Below, in pieces: positions 17,741-27,141 of a stretch of 64,000 nucleotides of DNA. Under the pieces are notes generated by a model that saw nothing but the letters and a program-made list of their open reading frames with translations, did not search any database and was not told the DNA's origin. The stretch is taken from the NCBI GenBank assembly GCA_965204695.1, contig OZ242007.1, positions 4,774,001 through 4,838,000 on the forward strand, written 5' to 3'. Source of the stretch: JAHEKD01 sp965204695. Lineage in GTDB: Bacteria > Pseudomonadota > Gammaproteobacteria > Arenicellales > JAHEKD01. The position numbers were made by a program, and so were the translations under genes. Each line of letters starts with the position of its first letter. The first letter of the stretch is position 1.

Positions 17741-19684
17741 ATGGGTAAAATTATAGGAATCGACTTGGGTACCACCAACTCCTGCGTCGCAGTAATGGAA
17801 GGGGGACAACCCAAGGTTATTGAAAACAGCGAAGGTGATCGAACCACACCTTCAATCGTTGCTTATGTTGAAGGTGACGAAATTCTCGTTGGCCAGTCGG
17901 CCAAGCGCCAGGCAGTTACTAATCCAACAAATACTGTTTTTGCGGTAAAGCGCTTGATTGGGCGTCGGTTTGATGAAGACGTTGTACAACGTGATATCGA
18001 TCTGATGCCATACAAAATCGTCAAGGCTAAAAATGGCGATGCCTGGGTTGAAGTCGATGACAAGCAAATGGCACCGCCTGAGATTTCGGCTCGTGTTCTG
18101 CAGAAAATGAAAAAAACGGCTGAAGACTATCTAGGTGAAGAGGTGACTGAAGCTGTAATTACTGTGCCCGCTTATTTTAATGACTCACAGCGACAAGCGA
18201 CTAAAGATGCCGGCAAAATTGCTGGACTTGAGGTTAAACGTATTATTAACGAACCTACTGCTGCCGCATTGGCTTATGGTATGGATAAAAAGTCTGGCGA
18301 CAGCAAGATTGCAGTTTATGACTTAGGTGGTGGTACCTTCGATATTTCAATTATTGAAATATCAGAAATCGATGGTGAGCATCAATTTGAAGTGCTTTCA
18401 ACCAATGGTGATACATTTCTGGGTGGTGAAGACTTTGATCGCGCCATTATTGAATATCTGGCTGATGAGTTCCACAAAGACCAAGGGATGGACTTGCGTG
18501 GCGATCCATTAGCGATTCAGCGTTTGAAGGAAGCGGCCGAGAAAGCAAAAATTGAATTGTCTTCTAGTTCGCAAACGGAAGTCAATCTGCCTTATGTAAC
18601 AGCGGATGCTTCTGGTCCAAAACATTTAAATATGAAACTAAGCCGGGCTAAGCTGGAAGCTTTAGTTGAAGATTTAATTCAGCGTTCTATTGCGCCTTGT
18701 AAAACTGCACTTCAGGATGCAGGACTCAAAGCAGCAGATATTGACGATGTCATACTTGTTGGTGGTCAAACACGTATGCCGAAAGTCCAGGAAGTTGTTA
18801 AAGATTTCTTTGGCCAGGAAGCACGACGTGATGTAAATCCTGACGAAGCAGTTGCTGTAGGTGCTGCGATTCAAGGTGGTGTGCTCGGTGGTGACGTTAA
18901 AGACGTTTTATTGTTAGACGTAACACCATTGTCTTTGGGTATAGAAACCTTAGGTGGTGTAATGACTAAGCTGATCGATAAAAATACAACTATCCCGACT
19001 AAAGCATCACAAGTGTTTTCGACCGCTGATGATAATCAAACTGCGGTTACCGTACATGTATTGCAAGGCGAACGTGAAATGGCTAAGGATAATAAGTCGC
19101 TGGGGCGCTTTGATTTGGCCGATATTCCTCCTGCACCAAGAGGTGTGCCACAGGTTGAAGTTACATTCGACATCGATGCGAACGGTATTATGCATGTTTC
19201 GGCAAAAGATAAGGCTACAGGCAAGGAAAATAATATTGTTATTAAATCCAGCTCAGGTCTGTCCGATGATGAAATCGAACGTATGGTCCGTGAAGCGGAA
19301 GAGAATGCGGATGAAGATCGCAAAGTTCGCGAACGTGTCGAAACTAAGAATCAGGCAGAAGGCATGATCCACAGCGTACAAAAGTCTGTCACGGAAATGG
19401 GTGATAAGCTGGAAGCTGATGAAAAAGACAAGATTGAAGCATCAATTAAAGATTTGCAGGATATCCTTGATAGTGACGATACAGACGCGATTAAGGAAAA
19501 AACTACTGCGCTTGCTGAAGCCAGCCATAAACTAGCTGAGCAAATGTATCAACAGGCCAGTGCTGATGCGCAGGATGCGGAAAATGCAGAAGCTGGAGAT
19601 GCAGATACGGGTGAAAAGGCAGATGATAATGTCGTCGATGCTGAATTCGAAGAGGTTAAAGACGACGATAAAAAATCATCTTAA
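17741..19684 (+). CDS. dnaK: Chaperone DnaK (Hsp70)
   Basis: 647 aa, full length. The phosphate-1 loop IGIDLGTTNSCVAV opens the ATPase domain, GGGTFDISIIE and ILVGGQTRMP follow, then the substrate domain and the C-terminal tail with an EEVK-like end. The cytoplasmic Hsp70 works with DnaJ and GrpE encoded on either side. GAGGAA precedes the start. Confidence 0.99.
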   Translation: MGKIIGIDLGTTNSCVAVMEGGQPKVIENSEGDRTTPSIVAYVEGDEILVGQSAKRQAVTNPTNTVFAVKRLIGRRFDEDVVQRDIDLMPYKIVKAKNGDAWVEVDDKQMAPPEISARVLQKMKKTAEDYLGEEVTEAVITVPAYFNDSQRQATKDAGKIAGLEVKRIINEPTAAALAYGMDKKSGDSKIAVYDLGGGTFDISIIEISEIDGEHQFEVLSTNGDTFLGGEDFDRAIIEYLADEFHKDQGMDLRGDPLAIQRLKEAAEKAKIELSSSSQTEVNLPYVTADASGPKHLNMKLSRAKLEALVEDLIQRSIAPCKTALQDAGLKAADIDDVILVGGQTRMPKVQEVVKDFFGQEARRDVNPDEAVAVGAAIQGGVLGGDVKDVLLLDVTPLSLGIETLGGVMTKLIDKNTTIPTKASQVFSTADDNQTAVTVHVLQGEREMAKDNKSLGRFDLADIPPAPRGVPQVEVTFDIDANGIMHVSAKDKATGKENNIVIKSSSGLSDDEIERMVREAEENADEDRKVRERVETKNQAEGMIHSVQKSVTEMGDKLEADEKDKIEASIKDLQDILDSDDTDAIKEKTTALAEASHKLAEQMYQQASADAQDAENAEAGDADTGEKADDNVVDAEFEEVKDDDKKSS

Positions 19685-19705
19685 TTGTTGATTTATAATG
19701 TAAAA

Positions 19706-19729
19706 AAGGCGCGGCTAAACCCGCGCCTT
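19706..19729 (+). promoter_or_regulatory. GC-rich intercistronic hairpin between dnaK and dnaJ
   Basis: Perfect 9-bp stem AAGGCGCGG (19706-19714) / CCGCGCCTT (19721-19729) with a 6-nt loop. No T run follows, so it more likely slows 3' decay of dnaK mRNA or lowers dnaJ expression than terminates fully. Confidence 0.6.
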
Positions 19730-19755
19730 GGCATGTAAGCGGTTAGAATAGAGAA

Positions 19756-20898
19756 ATGTCAAAACGGGATTATTACGAAGTTCTGGGTGTCGAAAAAGGC
19801 GTTGCAGAATCTGATCTTAAGAAGGCCTACCGACGTAAGGCCATGAAATATCATCCTGATCGTAATCCCGGGGATAAAGAAGCCGAAGCAAAATTCAAAG
19901 AAGCCAAGGAAGCCTACGAAGTTCTGGCAGACCCTAATAAGCGCACTGCATACGACCAGTTTGGCCATGCTGGTGTCGATTCATCCATGGGTGGAGGCGG
20001 TTTCAGCGGTGATGCCAGTGGTTTTGGCGATATTTTTGGTGACATTTTTAGTGATATCTTTGGTTCTGGTGGACCAGGACAACGCGGAGGGCGACGTCAA
20101 CAAGCCAGAGGTGCTGATATTGGTTACAAGCTTGATTTAAGCCTGGAAGATGCTGTTAAAGGAAAACAGGTCGAAATTAAAGTCCCAACGTCTAAAACCT
20201 GCGATGTATGTCATGGTAGTGGTGCTAAAGAAGGCACTAAACCGACCAGTTGTACGACTTGTGACGGTCGCGGTCAGGTGAGGATGCAGCAAGGTTTTTT
20301 CTCCATTCAACAGACCTGTCCCAACTGTCATGGTAGTGGTGAAGTTATATCTGACCCTTGTAATGCTTGCCGCGGCGAAGGCCGAGTTAAGCATACTAAA
20401 ACCCTATCGGTTAAGGTGCCCGCCGGCGTCGATACTGGCGATCAAATTCGTTTATCGGGAGAGGGTGATGTTGGGCAGCGTGGTGCAGCACCAGGAGATT
20501 TATATGTGCAAGTCCAAGTCAAACCTCATCCAATATTTAAACGAGAAGGTGATGATCTATATTGTGAAATGCCGATTAGTTTTGCTAATGCTGTATTAGG
20601 TGGCGATATAGAGATTCCAACTTTGGATGGCCGATTAAATCTAAAAATACCACCTGAGACACAATCCGGGAAATTATTTCGCATGCGTGGAAAAGGCGTG
20701 CAAAATGTCCGTTCTCGTAATACTGGTGATCTTTATTGCAAAATAATGATTGAGACTCCGGTTAATTTAACAGGTGAACAAAAAAATATACTCAAGAATT
20801 TTGACGAATCAATTCATGCTGGCGGTGCTAAACATAACCCTAAAGAGGGTAATTGGAAGGATAAAATCAAATCGTTTTTTGATGATTTAGTTACTTGA
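19756..20898 (+). CDS. dnaJ: Chaperone DnaJ (Hsp40)
   Basis: 380 aa. J domain with His33-Pro34-Asp35, a glycine/phenylalanine-rich linker (about 75-115), four CxxCxGxG-type zinc repeats (CDVCHGSG first) and the C-terminal substrate domains. DnaJ stimulates the DnaK ATPase. Last gene of the chaperone block; the 254 bp after it hold only a short ACCCAAAG/CTTTGGGT hairpin (20993-21015). Confidence 0.98.
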   Translation: MSKRDYYEVLGVEKGVAESDLKKAYRRKAMKYHPDRNPGDKEAEAKFKEAKEAYEVLADPNKRTAYDQFGHAGVDSSMGGGGFSGDASGFGDIFGDIFSDIFGSGGPGQRGGRRQQARGADIGYKLDLSLEDAVKGKQVEIKVPTSKTCDVCHGSGAKEGTKPTSCTTCDGRGQVRMQQGFFSIQQTCPNCHGSGEVISDPCNACRGEGRVKHTKTLSVKVPAGVDTGDQIRLSGEGDVGQRGAAPGDLYVQVQVKPHPIFKREGDDLYCEMPISFANAVLGGDIEIPTLDGRLNLKIPPETQSGKLFRMRGKGVQNVRSRNTGDLYCKIMIETPVNLTGEQKNILKNFDESIHAGGAKHNPKEGNWKDKIKSFFDDLVT

Positions 20899-21152
20899 CC
20901 AGGTCTTAGGCTATGGAAACAGCCAACTTGTTGTGCCAGACCAATTGAATTCACTCAGACATTATTTCTTAGAAAATCTTTGATCCTATTGCACCCAAAG
21001 TTGTTCGCTTTGGGTAGAAATGTTTTCAATTTCGCCTTGGTTGCCAGACGATTTATAATTTTAATTAAATTTAGTAATAGTTTAGAATAACAATTCTTTT
21101 GCTGACAATTAAAAACAGTTACTTTTTCCAACGATTTAACTAAAATTTCAGT

Positions 21153-21947
21153 ATGCAAAATTGGCAAAAAACTAGTTTTTTATCAGGGTTGTATACAGAT
21201 GTTTTGTGGTCAATTGTCGATAACACAATCGCACAGCTCGACTATGATGATATTGTCATCTATTTGCTTGATCAAGAGTCTGGCAAATTACATCAATGTG
21301 TTGCCCATGGATTAAAACGATCAGGTTCCAGGCAGATATTAAGGCCAATAATGATACCTGTCGGCAGTGGTGTGGTCGGCAATGTGGCAAAATCAGCAAG
21401 TCCCTTTATTACGTCTGATACAAGTGCGTGCAGTGATTATATTGTTGATATTGAAATGGGTAAGTCGGAAATTGCAGTGCCGATTATCTACAATGATCAA
21501 GTCATCGGTGTAATCGATTCTGAATCTCGTCAAACTGATTATTATTCTGGCTATGATATTTCGATTTTCACAGAATTAGCATCAATAACCTCAAGCGCAT
21601 TAACGGCCAATTTTCATCAGAGAAACTTAGAGAAATTACTGACTCAAAATAGAAAAAAATCAACTCTTGCCGATACTTGGAAAACTCAATCTTTGGATTA
21701 TCGTAATGCTTTTGAGTCAGATCATCAAATACTGAGGAAATTGACTAAAACACAAAGAAAAATACTCTATGAACTCAATAAAAATAAAACCAGTAAACAG
21801 ATCGCTGAATCTCTTAACATTAATTTCAGAACAGTGCAGGTGCACCGACAAAATATCTGTACGCGTTTGGGATTAAAAGGACCTAATGCACTATTGCATT
21901 TTGCCTCTAAATTACGAATTACAGATGGAATCACTCACGAAACCTAA
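21153..21947 (+). CDS. GAF-domain LuxR-family transcription regulator
   Basis: 264 aa. Residues about 25-155 look like a GAF sensor domain (IPVGSGVVGNVAKSA, then VPIIYNDQVIGVIDSES), and residues 200-255 form a LuxR/FixJ-type helix-turn-helix (SKQIAESLNINFRTVQVHRQNI). It should bind a small ligand and control transcription; ligand and targets are unknown. It stands alone between dnaJ and rmlC with AT-rich flanks. The start codon has only a weak ribosome binding site. Confidence 0.8.
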   Translation: MQNWQKTSFLSGLYTDVLWSIVDNTIAQLDYDDIVIYLLDQESGKLHQCVAHGLKRSGSRQILRPIMIPVGSGVVGNVAKSASPFITSDTSACSDYIVDIEMGKSEIAVPIIYNDQVIGVIDSESRQTDYYSGYDISIFTELASITSSALTANFHQRNLEKLLTQNRKKSTLADTWKTQSLDYRNAFESDHQILRKLTKTQRKILYELNKNKTSKQIAESLNINFRTVQVHRQNICTRLGLKGPNALLHFASKLRITDGITHET

Positions 21948-22121
21948 TCAGGCAATGCTTATCTGTCATGAGCAAGAGTAACAATGCACTTAGCATTAAC
22001 ACGTAATCACGTCTACATTTTGTTTGTTGAGGTATTGCTGTAATTATTAATTACCACTGAGGTGTTATTAGAATTATTATCGCGTTAAAATCACGCGTTA
22101 ATATTCGTCTGGAGCAAATAG

Positions 22122-22655
22122 ATGCAAGTCGAAGCGACTAATTTAAAAGGTGTTTTTCTTATTAAACCCACTGTTCACGGTGATGACAGGGGTTTTTTTA
22201 TGGAAACTTATCATGCAGACAAGTTCGCAGAATTTGGTTTGCCTACTCATTTTGTTCAAGATAATCATTCTCGTTCATCTAAAGGCATATTACGGGGGTT
22301 GCATCTGCAATTTCCAGGCTGGCAAGGTAAATTAGTAAGAGTAATTCACGGTGAAGTATTTGATGTGGCTGTCGATGTGCGTAAAGAATCGCCTAGTTTT
22401 GGGCGTTGGTTTGGTGCATATTTATCGGACGAGAATAAACATCAACTCTACGTGCCAGAGGGTTTTGCTCATGGCTTTTGTGTGACCAGTGATTCAGCGG
22501 ATGTAGTGTATAAATGCACGTCGGTCTATAATCCTAGTGAAGAATTTTCTTTAAGTTGGAATGACCCTCAAATTGGTATTGAATGGCCTATCGAGAATCC
22601 TGTGCTTTCCGCCAAGGATCAAAACGCGATGTCTCTTGACGATCTGGATTTTTAA
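22122..22655 (+). CDS. rmlC: dTDP-4-dehydrorhamnose 3,5-epimerase
   Basis: 177 aa cupin enzyme, usual length. RGFFMETY near the N-terminus and QDNHSRSSKGILRGLH with the catalytic His region are conserved, as is PEGFAHGF. It makes dTDP-4-keto-L-rhamnose in the dTDP-L-rhamnose pathway. rmlD follows without a gap; rmlA and rmlB are not in this window. Confidence 0.95.
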   Translation: MQVEATNLKGVFLIKPTVHGDDRGFFMETYHADKFAEFGLPTHFVQDNHSRSSKGILRGLHLQFPGWQGKLVRVIHGEVFDVAVDVRKESPSFGRWFGAYLSDENKHQLYVPEGFAHGFCVTSDSADVVYKCTSVYNPSEEFSLSWNDPQIGIEWPIENPVLSAKDQNAMSLDDLDF

Positions 22656-23507
22656 TTGAAAACATTAATTTTAGGTGCCAATGGCCAAGTTGGCTTCGAG
22701 TTGGCTAGATTAGATGCAAACTTAATCGCACTGAATCGAAATCAGGTCGATTTTTCCAAACCAGGACAAGTTACACAGGCGGTTAATTACTATAAGCCCG
22801 ATGTGGTCATTAATGCAGTTGCCCATACGGCGGTTGATAAGGCTGAATCTGAGCTTTCATTAGCCATGCAAATTAATGCTGTAGCGGTGCAAGAGTTAGC
22901 AAGAGCCTGTGCAAAGAACGATATATGGTGCATCCATTATTCGACTGATTATGTTTTTGATGGCAAGGCTCAAACTCCTTATAAGGAAACTGATCCAGTA
23001 AACCCGTTGAGTATATATGGACAAACAAAATTGGCGGGTGAGGAATATTTACAACAAGAAACTGAAAAACACATCATTTTGCGAATCAGTTGGGTCTATT
23101 CCTGGCGCGGAGCTAATTTCGTTAAAACCATGCTAAGGCTTGCAAATGAAAGAGATGAACTAAGTGTTGTCAATGATCAGCAGGGTTGTCCAACCTACGC
23201 TGTCGATATAGCTCAAGCAACACACAAAATTATTCAACAATTGGATGTTAAAAAAAATCTAGGCGGGATTTACCATTTGACTGGCTCACAGGCCACCACT
23301 TGGTACGACTTCGCCAAAATGATTTTTGAATCAAGCGGCCATGAAATTAAACTTAACCCGATTCCAACAAGTGAATTTCCTACCCCCGCACAACGACCCA
23401 AATATTCAATTCTCGATAATACCAAACTTAGTAATACATTTGGATTAACTGCGCCTGGTTTCAAGCAATCACTTATCCAATGTTTGGATCAGATCGCACT
23501 TGCCTAA
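22656..23507 (+). CDS. rmlD: dTDP-4-dehydrorhamnose reductase
   Basis: 283 aa short-chain reductase. GANGQVG near residue 8 is the NADPH loop; YSTDYVFDG and YGQTKLAGE (the YxxxK catalytic pair) follow. It completes dTDP-L-rhamnose synthesis for cell-surface polysaccharide. The likely start is a TTG directly after the rmlC stop codon, indicating translational coupling. The end overlaps the next gene by 8 bp. Confidence 0.94.
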   Translation: MKTLILGANGQVGFELARLDANLIALNRNQVDFSKPGQVTQAVNYYKPDVVINAVAHTAVDKAESELSLAMQINAVAVQELARACAKNDIWCIHYSTDYVFDGKAQTPYKETDPVNPLSIYGQTKLAGEEYLQQETEKHIILRISWVYSWRGANFVKTMLRLANERDELSVVNDQQGCPTYAVDIAQATHKIIQQLDVKKNLGGIYHLTGSQATTWYDFAKMIFESSGHEIKLNPIPTSEFPTPAQRPKYSILDNTKLSNTFGLTAPGFKQSLIQCLDQIALA

Positions 23508-25413
23508 AAGCGCTGAGTTATTAGGGTCTGAAGGGCCATTTGCGACTAGAATAAACGACTTTCGTCCTCGGACCCAACAACAGGAAATGGCGGCTAATAT
23601 TGAGTCGTTGATTGAGCAGCAAGGAAATGTTTTTATCGCTGAATCGCCTACTGGAACGGGCAAAACCCTGGCTTACTTAACGCCTTGTATAAGTTCTAAT
23701 AAAACAGCCATCATTTCAACGGCAACTCGTCACCTACAGGATCAGATTTTCTATAAAGATTTACCACTTGTTTTGGATGCATTAAACCTTAGAAGAAATG
23801 TCTGTTTATTAAAAGGTAGAAGTAATTACCTATGTCTGCATCGTTTACATACTCAGGCTGCAATTGAAGTAAATAAAAATACTCAGTTGCATGAAATATA
23901 TAGTGAAATTTGTGAATGGAGCACTCATACAAGTTCCGGCGATATTAATGATATTGAGCGGCTAGAAGAAACGTCTAGGCTTAAGCCACTAATTACTTCA
24001 ACCAGCGATAATTGCTTGGGCGTAGAGTGTGGTCACTTTGATCAGTGTTTTGTACGCAAAGCGCGTCAAAATGCACTAGACGCAGATATTGTCGTCATTA
24101 ATCATTATTTATATCTGGCTAACTTGCTGTTGAAAGAAGATGGTTTTGGCCAGCTACTGCCCGATACTGAAATGTTGATTTTCGATGAAGCACATGCTTT
24201 GCCTGAGATAGCTTCAATGCAATTAAGTAGAAGTTTGTCATCCAGGCAGGTTGCTCAATTGATAAGCGATTTAAATACTAAACTAGTGCTTGAGTCGAAT
24301 ACCGTTGATGAGTTGTTTGAGTCGCAGCAAAAGCTGGATAAACAGCTAATGTCCCTGGTGAGATTATTTGGCAAGCCAATTAAGCAGGAAACTGAGGTGC
24401 TGTTGGAAGATGAGGAAGTCAAATATCATTTTGAACAATTGCTAGAAACTATTGAAACGTTGACTTTGCAATTAAAAACTTTATCCGATGATAAAGAATA
24501 TAACTTACTCTATCAAAGAGCGTTAGCCATCGCAGAATTATTGGGAGAATGCTTGTTCCTGGAGCATGAGAAAGACAAATATTTTTGCTGGATTGATGCA
24601 GTCGATATGCGTTTTGTTTTGCATCAAACGCCGATTCAACTTGATGAATTTGGTGGACGACTTTCAGATCCATTAAGTCCGATTACACTTTTGATTTCGG
24701 CCACTTTGTCTTCGGCCGGTGATTTCAGTTTTTTTTCTAATCAATTAGCTTTAGTCGATGCGGAATCAAAATCATGGCCATCGCCATTTGATTATTCAAA
24801 GCAGTGTAGACTGTATTTGCCAGCTGTGTTGCCTGATCCAAGAGCGCCTCAGTTTTTTGATTTATTATTAAATGAGGCAGTAAAACTAATTAAAGCTTGT
24901 CAGGGAAGAACATTCTTTTTGTTTACTTCTCATCATGCCATGGAAAAAGTTTATCCTGTGTTGCTGGATCAGATTGATTATCCAATATTAAAGCAGGGGC
25001 AACGTCCAAAACATGAATTAATTGATCAGTTTAATAAGTTAGGCAATGCCGTTTTACTTGGTACCAGCAGCTTTTGGGAAGGTGTAGATGTTAAAGGGCC
25101 GAACCTGTCATGTGTGATCATCGACAAACTCCCATTTGCCAGTCCTGATGATCCGGTACTAAAAGCAAGGCTAAAAAGAATGGAGCAAAACCAGCAAAAT
25201 CCGTTTATGCATTATCAATTGCCACAGATGATAATCGCTTTAAAGCAAGGGATTGGACGATTAATTCGCGATGAAGATGACAAGGGAATTATCATGATTG
25301 CAGATTCTCGGTTGAGAACTAAAGCATATGGCAAACGAGTTCTAGTGTCTTTGCCGGATATTCCGATTACTTCCAATTGGGACGACATTAATCAATTCGC
25401 TAACACTCTCTGA
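23500..25413 (+). CDS. DinG/YoaA-type ATP-dependent DNA helicase
   Basis: 637 aa XPD-like superfamily 2 helicase. Walker A SPTGTGKTLAYL (about residues 49-60), a cysteine cluster (CLGVECGHFDQC, about 169-180) consistent with an Fe-S domain, Walker B FDEAHALPE, and the C-terminal motif VI GIGRLIRDEDDKG. Such helicases act in DNA repair and on R-loops or forks. A TTG start overlaps the rmlD end; closer to YoaA than DinG by length and context next to tsaB. Confidence 0.9.
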   Translation: MPKSAELLGSEGPFATRINDFRPRTQQQEMAANIESLIEQQGNVFIAESPTGTGKTLAYLTPCISSNKTAIISTATRHLQDQIFYKDLPLVLDALNLRRNVCLLKGRSNYLCLHRLHTQAAIEVNKNTQLHEIYSEICEWSTHTSSGDINDIERLEETSRLKPLITSTSDNCLGVECGHFDQCFVRKARQNALDADIVVINHYLYLANLLLKEDGFGQLLPDTEMLIFDEAHALPEIASMQLSRSLSSRQVAQLISDLNTKLVLESNTVDELFESQQKLDKQLMSLVRLFGKPIKQETEVLLEDEEVKYHFEQLLETIETLTLQLKTLSDDKEYNLLYQRALAIAELLGECLFLEHEKDKYFCWIDAVDMRFVLHQTPIQLDEFGGRLSDPLSPITLLISATLSSAGDFSFFSNQLALVDAESKSWPSPFDYSKQCRLYLPAVLPDPRAPQFFDLLLNEAVKLIKACQGRTFFLFTSHHAMEKVYPVLLDQIDYPILKQGQRPKHELIDQFNKLGNAVLLGTSSFWEGVDVKGPNLSCVIIDKLPFASPDDPVLKARLKRMEQNQQNPFMHYQLPQMIIALKQGIGRLIRDEDDKGIIMIADSRLRTKAYGKRVLVSLPDIPITSNWDDINQFANTL

Positions 25414-26072
25414 TGAATATTTTAGCTATAGAAACTTCAAGTCAGGCCTGCTCCGTGGCATTGTCAGTTTCCGGGATGATTACAGAAAAACACGAAATTT
25501 TGAATAATCAGCATTCTGAGTATTTGCTTAGTTTTATCAATGAGTTGTTTTTAAATTCGGCCATCACAAAATCTGAATTGGATCTGATCGCAGTCGGTAA
25601 TGGGCCCGGTTCATTTACCGGTATTCGCTTAGGCATGGGTGTTGCACAAGGGCTTGCCTATGGCCTGGGAATTCCTTTAATTCCTATATCGTCCCTGTTA
25701 ACAGTTGCTGCCCAATCAACACATGGTTACATATTAGCTGCGATTAATGCCAGAATGTCGGAAGTTTATTGGCAGTGTTTTGAACGACAAGAAGACTCAA
25801 GCTTAATAGCTACAACATCGGCAAATTTAAACAAACCGTGCGAATTGGCGTTACCTGAAATTAATGGCTTGTGGTTTGGTGTCGGAAGCGGTTGGGATGA
25901 CTATTTTGATCAGTTGAAAGGTTATCTTAATCAGCAAAATAATTGTGCCAAAGATATTCTACCTAAAGCCAGTGTTGTGGTTGGCTTGGCTCAGCAGCAG
26001 TTAAAAACACAAGAGATAGATTCAAATAAATCCGTATTACCTAGTTATATCAGGAATAATGTTACAAATTAG
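25413..26072 (+). CDS. tsaB: tRNA threonylcarbamoyladenosine biosynthesis protein TsaB
   Basis: 219 aa of the ASKHA fold (MNILAIETSSQACSVAL; GNGPGSFTGIRLGMG). TsaB is the non-catalytic partner of TsaD in t6A37 modification of ANN-decoding tRNAs. The start ATG overlaps the stop of the helicase gene, the yoaA-tsaB pairing known in gammaproteobacteria. MtaB, which modifies t6A further, is encoded at 55171. Confidence 0.94.
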   Translation: MNILAIETSSQACSVALSVSGMITEKHEILNNQHSEYLLSFINELFLNSAITKSELDLIAVGNGPGSFTGIRLGMGVAQGLAYGLGIPLIPISSLLTVAAQSTHGYILAAINARMSEVYWQCFERQEDSSLIATTSANLNKPCELALPEINGLWFGVGSGWDDYFDQLKGYLNQQNNCAKDILPKASVVVGLAQQQLKTQEIDSNKSVLPSYIRNNVTN

Positions 26073-26531
26073 CTAACATAAAACGTTAAATTTCCCACTG
26101 GCAACTTTTTGATTATCGATGTGTAATTCGATATTCCAATCACCAATAAACTCATCCATACCTATAGAATCATCAATGAAACTTAATAATGCAGCACCCG
26201 TTGCTTTATGCAATTTCAACCAGGCCCAACCGAATGCTTTACCTTCGACTGGGAACAAACTAACAGGCGTTTTTTCTTGAATTTGGCCAGTGGGATTGTG
26301 CCAAACAATAACGGCTTTTACTGGCTTATCAGTTAGATTAGAAGCATTGATAGTGGAATAAATTTGATCAGAGCAATTAAAATTTAGTTGTTCTGATTTT
26401 ATCGGGATTCCGTTAGTCTGTTGTGTGGTGAAGTTAAGTTCGTAGTCTGGTTTTTTAGCTGCTGAAGTTAAAAAGGTAGTCAGGTACATTAGTAATGCGA
26501 TGAACCCAATGATTTGTTTGTTGTAAAGCAA
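26073..26531 (-). CDS. Secreted hypothetical protein
   Basis: 152 aa, no family recognised. The N-terminus has a hydrophobic segment (about residues 7-24) like a signal peptide, and the rest looks beta-rich with an immunoglobulin-like feel (VIVWHNPTG, GDWNIELHIDNQ). Two cysteines lie in the mature part, one at the very C-terminus. It starts 3 bp after the stop of the lipoprotein gene upstream, so the two are probably co-transcribed. Confidence 0.6.
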   Translation of the reverse strand: MLYNKQIIGFIALLMYLTTFLTSAAKKPDYELNFTTQQTNGIPIKSEQLNFNCSDQIYSTINASNLTDKPVKAVIVWHNPTGQIQEKTPVSLFPVEGKAFGWAWLKLHKATGAALLSFIDDSIGMDEFIGDWNIELHIDNQKVASGKFNVLC

Positions 26532-26534
26532 TTA

Positions 26535-27065
26535 TCAAATTCTGTTAAATTCAAAGCTGCCAGCCAGTCCGCTACATCTACTGTCATTAGCTGAGAATGT
26601 GCCGCCGTAAGTATTATCTGTAACCCTGCCAGTCATGGAAATAGTCCCGCCATCTAAATCAGTAATTGTTAAAGACATTTGATTGCCATTAACTGATCCA
26701 GTTACAGAACCACCATCAAAACATCTTATTCCGCTCGAGACAGGACTATGGCTAGTTACTGCTAAATTGCCCGACACCGAACCAGCACCACCGCCGCCAC
26801 CACCGCCACCACCAGCGTCACCACCATCACCAGCGTCACCACCATCACCAGCATCTTGTCCAAGATCAAAGGAAATTGATAGTCGTGCATTAATATTTAC
26901 ACTAAATGGAGCTTCATTAATGTTTCCGCTAAAAGTTCCGTTGTAAGTTCCAGTTGGAATCTGCCCACTACCACCACTACTACTAGTGGAGCTGCTGCAG
27001 GCTACGATTAGACAGATAGAAGCTAATAATGCAAATAATGATGTAAATTTGTTTCTGTTAAACAT
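26535..27065 (-). CDS. Hypothetical lipoprotein with Gly/Asp-Ala low-complexity insert
   Basis: 176 aa from the ATG at 27065, chosen because GAGGAA sits 7 bp upstream; an in-frame ATG 33 bp further up lacks one. The signal peptide ends in a lipobox (LIVAC, Cys near residue 23) and a Ser/Gly-rich tether. The mature part appears to be repeated beta strands (GTYNGTFSG). In the middle lies a low-complexity tract of DAGDGG units followed by nine glycines, encoded by short tandem DNA repeats (about 26790-26850). Function unknown. Confidence 0.6.
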   Translation of the reverse strand: MFNRNKFTSLFALLASICLIVACSSSTSSSGGSGQIPTGTYNGTFSGNINEAPFSVNINARLSISFDLGQDAGDGGDAGDGGDAGGGGGGGGGAGSVSGNLAVTSHSPVSSGIRCFDGGSVTGSVNGNQMSLTITDLDGGTISMTGRVTDNTYGGTFSANDSRCSGLAGSFEFNRI

Positions 27066-27141
27066 TGTATTTCCTCGATTTTGGCTAATTTTATCCAACT
27101 ACTGTGGTCAATGCTAATTAAAAAATGTGAACAAAAGATGA

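Noticed and set aside
19029..19367. 112-codon frame inside dnaK
   Set aside because: It is a shadow of the strongly conserved dnaK frame, with composition set by dnaK codons.
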